Shown here: piece after piece, positions 1-5,378 of the stretch
How positions within the stretch are numbered: position 1 is the first letter of the stretch
Layout: each line of letters begins with the position of its first letter
NCBI GenBank assembly: GCA_003488105.1
Contig: DNMS01000407.1
Span: 1 to 5,378, forward strand
DNA from: Rhodospirillaceae bacterium
GTDB lineage: Bacteria; Pseudomonadota; Alphaproteobacteria; Rhodospirillales_A; Casp-alpha2
DNA: 5,378 nt
Direction: 5' to 3'
Made by a program: the position numbers and the translations under genes
Notes under the pieces: generated by a model
Databases searched by the model: none
What the model saw: the letters and a program-made list of their open reading frames with translations, nothing else
Told to the model about the DNA's origin: nothing

Positions 1-3000
1 GTTCATGCACGGCTACCGCTATCCGGACCATGAACGCCGGGCCGCCCAGATCGCCCGCGACATCGGCTTTACCCAGGTCTCCACCAGCCACCAGGTCAGC
101 CCCCTGATGAAACTGGTCAGCCGCGGCGACACCACCGTGGTCGACGCCTATCTGTCGCCGATCCTGCGCCGCTATGTCGACCGGGTCGCCGCCGACCTGG
201 GCGATACGCCGCTTCAGTTCATGCAATCCAACGGCGGGCTGACCGACGCGCGCCTGTTCCAGGGCAAGGATTCGATCCTGTCGGGGCCTGCCGGCGGTGT
301 GGTCGGCATGGTTGAAACGGCGCGCATGGCGGGCTTCGCCAAGGTCATCGGCTTCGACATGGGCGGAACCTCCACGGACGTCTCGCATTACGACGGGGAG
401 TACGAACGCACGTTCGAAACTCAGGTCGCCGGCATTCGCATGCGCGCCCCCATGATGAACATCCACACGGTCGCCGCCGGCGGCGGATCGATCCTGCATT
501 TCGATGGGGCGCGCTACCGTGTCGGCCCCGACAGCGCCGGTGCCGATCCGGGCCCGGCCTGCTACCGCCGGGGCGGGCCGCTGACCGTCACTGACTGCAA
601 CGTCATGTTGGGCAAGGTGCAGCCTCAATACTTCCCTGCCGTATTCGGCCCCGACGCGGACCAGCCCCTGGACGACCGCGCCGTGCGCCGCAAGTTCGAG
701 GACATGGCCCGGACCATCCACGAGGAAACCGGCGATGACCGCACGCCGGAAGAAGTCGCCGAGGGGTTCCTGAAGATCGCCGTCGAAAACATGGCCAACG
801 CGATCAAGAAAATCTCCGTTCAACGCGGCCATGACGTGACGGAATATGTACTCAACGGCTTCGGCGGGGCGGCGGGGCAGCACGCCTGCCTGGTTGCCGA
901 CGCGCTCGGCATGAACACCGTGTTCCTGCATCCCTTCGCGGGCGTGCTGTCGGCCTACGGCATGGGTTTGGCCGATGTGCGGGCGATCCGCGAGAAGGCG
1001 GTGGAGGCACCGCTGGCCGCCGGTCTGACCGCCCCCCTGATGGAGATCATCGAAGGCCTGGAACAGGACGCCCGGGCAGAGATCGACGGCCAGGGCATCG
1101 CAAAGGAAAACGTCGAAACCTTCCGCCGCGCCCATCTTCGCTACAAGGGCACGGACACGGCCCTGATCGTGCCGTTCGGCGACCGCAACAAGATGATCGA
1201 CGAGTTCGAAGTTCTGCACCGCCAGCGCTACGGCTTCACCGCCCCCGGCCGAGGTCACATCATCGAAGCCGTATCGGTGGAAGTCGTCGGCCGCGCCGGC
1301 ATGGCGGAAGATGCGGATATCGAGGACATCCCCGGCGTGGCCGCCCTGCGCCCCATGACCCTGGTGCCCATGACCTCGGGTGGCAAAACATATGAAACAC
1401 CCGTTTACAGGACGGAGGCCCTTCTGCCGGGCGACCGCCTTGCCGGCCCCACGATCCTGGTCGAGAACACCTCGACCATCGTGGTCGAGCCGGGCTGGGC
1501 CGCCGAGATGACCCGCAAGGGCCATCTTATCCTGACCCGGGCGGAGCCGCGCCCCGAAGTCCACGCCATCGGCACCCAGGCCGACCCGGTGATGCTGGAA
1601 ATCTTCAACAACCTGTTCATGTCGATCGCCGAACAGATGGGCACGACCCTGGCCAACACCAGTTATTCCGTGAACATCAAGGAACGGTTGGATTTCTCCT
1701 GCGCCGTGTTCGACCGCAAGGGCGAGCTGATCGCCAACGCGCCGCATATCCCGGTGCACCTGGGGTCCATGGGCGAAAGCATCCGCGCCGTGATGCGCGA
1801 CAACGCAGGCAAGATCAAACCCGGCAACGTCTATGCCCTGAACGCGCCTTACAACGGCGGCACCCACCTGCCGGACGTCACGGTCATCACGCCCGTGTTC
1901 GACGACAAGGGCCAGGATATTTTGTTCTATGTCGGCTCCCGCGGTCATCACGCCGATATCGGCGGCATCACCCCGGGCTCCATGCCCCCCGACAGTAAAA
2001 CGGTCGAGGAAGAAGGTGTTTTGATCGACAACTTCCTTCTGGTCGATCAGGGCAATCTGCGCGAGGACGCCCTGCGCGATCTTCTCTGCGGCGGGACCTA
2101 TCCGGTGCGCAATTTCGATCAGAACCTGGCCGATCTGGCCGCCCAGATCGCGGCTAACGAAAAAGGGGCCCAGGAACTGCGCAAGATGGTCGATCACTTC
2201 GGCCTGGAAACGGTCTGGGCCTATATGGACCATGTCCAGGACAACGCCGAGGAAAGCGTGCGCCGGGTGCTTGACGTGCTGACCGACGGGCAGTTCACCT
2301 GCGAGATGGACAACGGTGCGGTGATCGACGTGAAGATCACGGTCAATCATAAGAAGCGCGAGGCGACGTTGGATTTCTCCGGCTCATCGGCGCAGTTGGA
2401 CAGCAACTTCAACGCCCCCACGGCTGTCTGTCATGCCGCGGTGCTCTATACCTTCCGCACGCTGATCGACGACGACATCCCCTTGAATGCCGGCTGCCTG
2501 AAGCCGCTCAAGCTGGTGATCCCCAAGAAATCCATGCTGGCGCCCGTCTATCCCGCCGCCGTGGTCGCCGGTAACGTGGAAACCAGCATGATCATCACCG
2601 ACGCGCTGTTCGGCGCCTTGGGCGCCCTCGCCTCCAGCCAGGGAAGCTGCAACAACTTCACCTTCGGCAATGACCGCCACCAGTACTACGAAACCATCTG
2701 CGGCGGGTCGGGTGCGGGACCGGACTTCGACGGCACGGACGCCGTCCACACCCATATGACCAACACCCGGCTGACCGATCCGGAAGTCCTGGAATGGCGC
2801 TTTCCCGTGCTGGTCGAACGTTTCGCCATCCGCCAGGGATCAGGCGGTGCGGGGGCCCATCCGGGCGGCAACGGCGTGGTCCGGCGCATCCGTTTCCTCG
2901 AAGACATGACGGCGGCGATCCTGTCCAGCCACCGCCGCGTACCGCCCCACGGAATCGACGGCGGCGGCGCTGGCATGATCGGGCGCAACGCCGTGGAACG

Positions 3001-3109
3001 GGCCGGCGGCACGGTCGAGGAATTAACCGGCACGGACCGCCGCGAGCTTAAACCCGGCGACGTGTTCATCATCGAAACACCGGGCGGCGGCGGTTTCGGC
3101 GCGGTGTAA
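1..3109 (+). CDS. 5-oxoprolinase (ATP-hydrolysing), fused HyuA-HyuB type, N-terminus outside window
   Basis: This cytosolic enzyme would hydrolyse 5-oxo-L-proline to L-glutamate with ATP, salvaging cyclised glutamate. The frame is open at base 2 and ends with TAA at 3107-3109; the ATG at base 5 is internal. Numbering from that Met, the HyuA core shows [10 protein letters not shown] near 92-101, the ATP-site motif [12 protein letters not shown] (116-127), [10 protein letters not shown] (154-163), [14 protein letters not shown] (174-187) and GGAAGQHAC (287-295). The HyuB half starts near D527. It has HIPVH (581-585), GGTHLPD (618-624) and RGHHADIGG (646-654), whose His/Asp residues are likely metal or catalytic ligands, then GGNGV (954-958) and a terminal TPGGGGFG. 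As I recall the eukaryotic OPLAH sequence, similarity is close throughout, including GITPGSMPP and [13 protein letters not shown]. The family is about 1,200-1,300 residues, so about 180-230 residues, including the first GGTFTD-type motif, lie left of the window. A related hydantoinase specificity cannot be excluded. Confidence 0.9.
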   Translation, partial: FMHGYRYPDHERRAAQIARDIGFTQVSTSHQVSPLMKLVSRGDTTVVDAYLSPILRRYVDRVAADLGDTPLQFMQSNGGLTDARLFQGKDSILSGPAGGVVGMVETARMAGFAKVIGFDMGGTSTDVSHYDGEYERTFETQVAGIRMRAPMMNIHTVAAGGGSILHFDGARYRVGPDSAGADPGPACYRRGGPLTVTDCNVMLGKVQPQYFPAVFGPDADQPLDDRAVRRKFEDMARTIHEETGDDRTPEEVAEGFLKIAVENMANAIKKISVQRGHDVTEYVLNGFGGAAGQHACLVADALGMNTVFLHPFAGVLSAYGMGLADVRAIREKAVEAPLAAGLTAPLMEIIEGLEQDARAEIDGQGIAKENVETFRRAHLRYKGTDTALIVPFGDRNKMIDEFEVLHRQRYGFTAPGRGHIIEAVSVEVVGRAGMAEDADIEDIPGVAALRPMTLVPMTSGGKTYETPVYRTEALLPGDRLAGPTILVENTSTIVVEPGWAAEMTRKGHLILTRAEPRPEVHAIGTQADPVMLEIFNNLFMSIAEQMGTTLANTSYSVNIKERLDFSCAVFDRKGELIANAPHIPVHLGSMGESIRAVMRDNAGKIKPGNVYALNAPYNGGTHLPDVTVITPVFDDKGQDILFYVGSRGHHADIGGITPGSMPPDSKTVEEEGVLIDNFLLVDQGNLREDALRDLLCGGTYPVRNFDQNLADLAAQIAANEKGAQELRKMVDHFGLETVWAYMDHVQDNAEESVRRVLDVLTDGQFTCEMDNGAVIDVKITVNHKKREATLDFSGSSAQLDSNFNAPTAVCHAAVLYTFRTLIDDDIPLNAGCLKPLKLVIPKKSMLAPVYPAAVVAGNVETSMIITDALFGALGALASSQGSCNNFTFGNDRHQYYETICGGSGAGPDFDGTDAVHTHMTNTRLTDPEVLEWRFPVLVERFAIRQGSGGAGAHPGGNGVVRRIRFLEDMTAAILSSHRRVPPHGIDGGGAGMIGRNAVERAGGTVEELTGTDRRELKPGDVFIIETPGGGGFGAV

Positions 3110-3116
3110 GGCATCC

Positions 3117-3132
3117 TTAACCGGCGGTTAAC
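3117..3132 (+). promoter_or_regulatory. CtrA-box-like palindrome, TTAA-N7-TTAAC
   Basis: The bases read TTAA, seven bases (CCGGCGG), then TTAAC. This matches the full CtrA consensus TTAA-N7-TTAAC known from alphaproteobacteria. The element is also a perfect dyad, TTAACC-GGC-GGTTAA (3117-3131). It starts 7 bases after the oxoprolinase stop and ends 135 bases before the TolC-family start codon. A TATAAG hexamer at 3143-3148 would place it across the -35 region, where CtrA typically acts. The same bases could form a 6-bp hairpin followed after six bases by TTTT (3138-3141), so a weak terminator is the main alternative. CtrA control is inferred from the motif alone. Confidence 0.4.
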
Positions 3133-3142
3133 CAAGGTTTTC

Positions 3143-3148
3143 TATAAG
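3143..3148 (+). promoter_or_regulatory. -10-like hexamer TATAAG, candidate activator-dependent promoter
   Basis: TATAAG matches the sigma-70 -10 consensus at five of six positions. No recognisable -35 hexamer lies 16-18 bases upstream; that place is occupied by the CtrA-like element. This is the arrangement expected for an activator-dependent promoter. Transcription would begin near 3155, leaving a leader of about 110 bases before the TolC-family gene. Support is from sequence match and position only. Confidence 0.3.
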
Positions 3149-3181
3149 ATTCCCAGGATTCCGGGTGCGATTCGGGGGCGT

Positions 3182-3210
3182 TTGACCACCGGGCCGTCGG
3201 GGCATAGACT
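3182..3210 (+). promoter_or_regulatory. sigma-70-like promoter for the TolC-family gene
   Basis: TTGACC (3182-3187, five of six matches to TTGACA) and TAGACT (3205-3210, four of six matches to TATAAT) are separated by exactly 17 bases, the optimal spacing. The predicted start is near 3217, giving a leader of about 50 bases before the GTG at 3268. This is the best housekeeping-type promoter in the window and suggests the channel gene is expressed independently of the upstream oxoprolinase gene. Confidence 0.4.
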
Positions 3211-3221
3211 CGTCCCGCAGT

Positions 3222-3233
3222 TCGGCGCGCCGA
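3222..3233 (+). repeat. 12-base perfect palindrome in the leader, possible operator
   Basis: TCGGCGCGCCGA is its own reverse complement. It lies just downstream of the predicted +1 of the TTGACC/TAGACT promoter and 34 bases before the GTG start codon, a position suited to an operator or a leader hairpin. A separate 7-base inverted pair, GATTCGG (3169-3175) and CCGAATC (3234-3240), brackets the promoter region. Palindromes made of CG steps are common in GC-rich DNA, so the functional reading is weak. Confidence 0.2.
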
Positions 3234-3251
3234 CCGAATCCTTAAGAACTT

Positions 3252-3258
3252 GAGGGAG
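3252..3258 (+). promoter_or_regulatory. Shine-Dalgarno sequence that sets the TolC-family start
   Basis: GAGGGAG lies nine bases before the GTG at 3268. It decides the start codon: the in-frame TTG at 3250 overlaps this site and has no ribosome-binding sequence of its own. The GTG start also gives a normal signal peptide beginning with Arg residues. Confidence 0.7.
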
Positions 3259-3267
3259 TTTCACCGC

Positions 3268-4587
3268 GTGCGCAGACGGGCGATTGCCGGAACGATAATT
3301 GCTGGATGGCTTCTGGCGGCGGCACTTTGCGCGCCGCAAACCGTTCGCGCGGCCCCGCTCGAAATCGAACTTGCGCGCCTGATCACCAACCATCCCAATA
3401 TTCTGGCCGCCCAGAACACCCTGGAAAGCAACCGCCAGGGCATCGACGTCGCCAAGGCCCGGCGCCTGCCGACCCTGAACATGACCGGCGACGCGGGGCG
3501 TGAGTTCATCGACAGCCCATCGACGCGCGCGTCCGGCGCCAAAAGCATCGAGAACAAGAACGTCGCCACCTTTACCCTGTCGCAGAACCTGTTCGACGGC
3601 TATGCCACTCGGACGGCCATCCATATCGCCGAATTGAACGAGCATCTGGCCCGCATCACGCTGGAAGGCACGCGCCAGAACACCCTGTTCCAGGGCGTGC
3701 GGGCCTATATCACCGTGCTGCGGCAGATGCGCCTGCTCGGCATCACCATCGAAAGCGAAGGCCGCATCCAGCGCCAGTTGAACCTGGAAGATGAACGGGT
3801 GCGCCGCGGATCGGGGATCGCCGTCGACGTGCTACAGGCCAAATCACGCCTGCAGGTCGCCAAGGAACGGCGTGTCGGCTTCGAAGGCCAATTGCGCGAT
3901 GCCATGTCGCGCTATCAGCAGGTGTTCGGATTCCCCCCCAATCTGGAGGACATGTACGACCCGCGCCCGCCGGTTAACGCCGTGCCCAGCGAGCTTGACC
4001 GCGCCCTTGCCATCGCGTTGGTCGAAAACCCCGCCGTGCGCGAGGCCGGCACCAGTATCGACATCACCCGCCAGCGCGAGGTCGAGGCCAAATCCGGGCT
4101 CTATCCGACCGTCGACCTGGAGGGCGAATTCAACATGGAACAGAACAACGGCGGCGTGCTCGGCACCCGGCGCGACTACAGCATCGGGTTCCAGGCCGAT
4201 TGGGAACTGTTTTCCGGCTTTTCCACTCGCTCCTCGACCCTGCGCGCCGCCTATGACACGGCCGCCAACCGCAACAAGCTGCAGGCCGCCGCCCGCACGG
4301 TGGAGGAACAGGTCCGCCTGGCCTGGCAGGCCCTGGAAACCGCCCGCGAACGGGTGATCCTGCTGGAAAACGCGGTCAACATCGCCTCGGAAGTGGCGCA
4401 AAGCCGGCGCAAACTGCGCGCCGCCGGTAAGGAAACGGTGATCAACGTGCTCGACGCCGAGAACGAGGTCAACAACGCGCAGATCAATTTCACCACCGCG
4501 TCCTACGACGAAAAGACCGCCGCCTATCAGCTTCTCCTCGCCCTCGGCCGTCTTGATCCCTTGAGCCTGAACCTCGTGGTGCAGTAA
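3268..4587 (+). CDS. TolC-family outer-membrane efflux/secretion channel protein
   Basis: This 439-residue protein should form the trimeric outer-membrane and periplasmic duct used by type I secretion systems or tripartite efflux pumps. Residues 1-28 form a signal peptide: basic start MRRR, hydrophobic core, and cleavage expected after TVRA. The mature part contains two homologous OEP halves, about 30-225 and 245-430. Repeated elements include NHPNILAAQ (41-49) against ENPAVREAG (253-261), and beta-strand motifs LFDGYATR (108-115) against LFSGFSTR (314-321), about 206 residues apart. The long Gln/Arg/Ala/Glu-rich stretches between them fit the coiled helical barrel. RGSGIAVDVLQAKSRL (180-195) and AAGKETVINVLDAENEV (385-401) are the typical helix-turn motifs. 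Length fits the family (about 420-500). The GTG start is chosen from its Shine-Dalgarno sequence and signal peptide. No inner-membrane or adaptor partner is visible, so secretion versus efflux cannot be decided. Confidence 0.93.
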   Translation: MRRRAIAGTIIAGWLLAAALCAPQTVRAAPLEIELARLITNHPNILAAQNTLESNRQGIDVAKARRLPTLNMTGDAGREFIDSPSTRASGAKSIENKNVATFTLSQNLFDGYATRTAIHIAELNEHLARITLEGTRQNTLFQGVRAYITVLRQMRLLGITIESEGRIQRQLNLEDERVRRGSGIAVDVLQAKSRLQVAKERRVGFEGQLRDAMSRYQQVFGFPPNLEDMYDPRPPVNAVPSELDRALAIALVENPAVREAGTSIDITRQREVEAKSGLYPTVDLEGEFNMEQNNGGVLGTRRDYSIGFQADWELFSGFSTRSSTLRAAYDTAANRNKLQAAARTVEEQVRLAWQALETARERVILLENAVNIASEVAQSRRKLRAAGKETVINVLDAENEVNNAQINFTTASYDEKTAAYQLLLALGRLDPLSLNLVVQ

Positions 4588-4596
4588 ACCTATGTG

Positions 4597-4613
4597 CGGG
4601 CCAATCCGGCCCG
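4597..4613 (+). terminator. small GC hairpin in the gap after the TolC-family gene
   Basis: CGGGCC (4597-4602) and GGCCCG (4608-4613) form a 6-bp stem with a 5-base loop, 9 bases after the TAA stop. No T-run follows, so a complete intrinsic terminator is not supported. It may attenuate or protect the 3' end of the message, or be chance in GC-rich DNA. Confidence 0.2.
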
Positions 4614-4634
4614 GCACAACGGAGTTGCCCCGCC

Positions 4635-5378
4635 ATGGAAGGTTCCCTGTTTTCCCGTGACCGGCTGGTCACCCTTGACGCCGTCCGCGCCGCGCGCGCC
4701 AACATGCCCCATGCCATCCGGCGCACGCCCGTCGTGCCCGTGGCCCGGGACAGTGCCGAGGTCGGCCGGGAAACCCTGTTCCTGAAGTGCGAGAATTTAC
4801 AGGTCACGGGTGCGTTCAAAGTGCGCGCCGTGTTCAACGTGATGCATTACCTGACGGCGGAACAGAAGGCCAAGGGCGTGGTTCTGGCCTCATCCGGCAA
4901 CTTCGCCCAGGGCTTCGCCTTCGCCGGCAAGACCCTGGGCGTTCCCATCACCGTCGTGATGCTGGACGCCACCAGCCCCTATAAGGTCCAGGGAACGGAA
5001 GGCTACGGCGCCGAGGTTTATCTGTGCGGCACGGACGCCCTCGCCCGCCAACCCACGGTGGAACGCCTGGCCGTGGAGCGCGGCATGACCGCGATCGACA
5101 CCTGGGAAGACCCGCCGATCATCGCCGGCCACGGCACCATCGGTTTTGAGATCATGGAACAATGCCCCGACGCCCAGCAGGTCCTGGTCCCCGTGTCGTC
5201 GGGCGGGGTCGCCGGCGGCATCGCGGCGGCGGTCAAGCTGATCAACCCGAACGTGAAGGTCGTCGGCATCCAGCCGGAACGCGCCAACGCGGCCTATGTC
5301 TCGCGCCAGGCAGGCACGCCCACGGCCATCGACTATTGGGACAGCATCGCCGACGGGCTGAGCGCCCGGCGCCCCGGC
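4635..5378 (+). CDS. Threonine/serine dehydratase-like PLP enzyme (fold type II), C-terminus outside window
   Basis: The 248 visible codons encode the PLP-binding core of the tryptophan-synthase-beta/threonine-dehydratase superfamily. Members usually deaminate L-threonine or L-serine to the 2-oxoacid plus ammonia in the cytosol. The Schiff-base lysine is K62 in ENLQVTGAFKVRA (53-65). The substrate/cofactor Asn loop is SSGNFAQG (86-93), the phosphate loop is PVSSGGVAGG (186-195), and IADGLSARRPG (238-248) matches the conserved segment before the C-terminal part. Three positions depart from the usual motifs: Ala60 where SFK is typical, Phe90 where SGNH is typical, and Ser188-Ser189 in place of Gly-Gly. 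Exact substrate is therefore open; serine racemase-like, hydroxyaspartate or ectoine-pathway dehydratases are alternatives. The ATG is preceded by CGGAG at 4620-4624, ten bases upstream. The gene starts 47 bases after the TolC-family stop on the same strand, so co-transcription is possible. About 70-90 residues, plus any ACT domain, would lie to the right. Confidence 0.88.
   Translation, partial: MEGSLFSRDRLVTLDAVRAARANMPHAIRRTPVVPVARDSAEVGRETLFLKCENLQVTGAFKVRAVFNVMHYLTAEQKAKGVVLASSGNFAQGFAFAGKTLGVPITVVMLDATSPYKVQGTEGYGAEVYLCGTDALARQPTVERLAVERGMTAIDTWEDPPIIAGHGTIGFEIMEQCPDAQQVLVPVSSGGVAGGIAAAVKLINPNVKVVGIQPERANAAYVSRQAGTPTAIDYWDSIADGLSARRPG

Noticed and set aside
1..7. ATG at base 5 as the true start of the oxoprolinase
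   Set aside because: The frame is open to the left edge, and the protein begins in mid-domain, lacking the conserved N-terminal part of the HyuA family.
3023..3031. TTAACCGGC, repeated at 3117-3125, as a second CtrA site
   Set aside because: It lies inside coding sequence and has only one half-site; no TTAA follows at the required seven-base spacing.
2384..3135. Two overlapping minus-strand frames (123 and 149 codons) over the 3' end of the oxoprolinase gene
   Set aside because: Both lie opposite conserved HyuB motifs. Their Pro/Arg/Ser- or Gly/Val-rich composition looks like a codon shadow, and no family is recognisable.
3250..3267. TTG at 3250 as the start of the TolC-family protein
   Set aside because: It would add six residues before the basic start of the signal peptide and overlaps the Shine-Dalgarno sequence that serves the GTG at 3268.
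3142..3645. Minus-strand frame (167 codons) covering the TolC promoter region and signal peptide
   Set aside because: It overlaps the regulatory region and 5' end of a real gene, and the translation shows no domain.
3791..4357. Plus-strand frame (188 codons) inside the TolC-family gene
   Set aside because: It is an out-of-frame shadow rich in Pro, Arg, Ser and Thr, with no start context or homology I recognise.
3844..4617. Long open frame on the minus strand (257 codons) across the TolC-family gene
   Set aside because: It is antisense to a well-supported gene, has no recognisable domain, and long spurious frames are expected in GC-rich DNA.
4594..4984. Two short plus-strand frames at the beginning of the PLP enzyme gene
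   Set aside because: They are out of frame with the clearly conserved PLP-enzyme reading frame from 4635 and show no recognisable domain.

Overview
The window comes from a GC-rich bacterial chromosome. It carries three genes, all on the + strand: the 3' part of a single-chain 5-oxoprolinase/hydantoinase (1-3109), a complete TolC-family outer-membrane channel gene (3268-4587), and the 5' part of a fold-type-II PLP enzyme resembling threonine/serine dehydratases (4635-5378, running off the right edge). Strong G/C bias at third codon positions, a Gram-negative outer-membrane protein, and a TTAA-N7-TTAAC motif like the CtrA box suggest an alphaproteobacterium, perhaps of the Rhodospirillales type. 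That placement is an inference; no taxonomic marker gene is present.

Layout. Bases 1-3109 are one uninterrupted reading frame already open at the left edge. It covers the HyuA core and a complete HyuB half fused in one polypeptide. Bases 3110-3267 are the only substantial intergenic region. It holds a palindromic TTAA-N7-TTAAC element, a TATAAG -10-like hexamer, a separate TTGACC-N17-TAGACT promoter candidate, a 12-base palindrome and a clear Shine-Dalgarno sequence. Bases 3268-4587 encode a 439-residue TolC-type protein with a signal peptide and two homologous halves. A 47-base gap containing a small GC hairpin separates it from the PLP enzyme, which begins with an ATG at 4635.

How the genes relate. 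The first and third genes are both amino-acid-related catabolic or salvage enzymes. One would hydrolyse 5-oxoproline to glutamate using ATP; the other would deaminate a hydroxyamino acid. The TolC-type channel between them appears to have its own promoter region and no ABC transporter or membrane-fusion partner in view, so no shared pathway can be demonstrated. The close spacing of the channel gene and the PLP gene allows co-transcription.

I see no mobile element, CRISPR array, tRNA or rRNA gene, phage or defence gene, and no clear undescribed system. The points most worth a second look are the CtrA-like element in front of the channel gene and the altered active-site motifs of the PLP enzyme.
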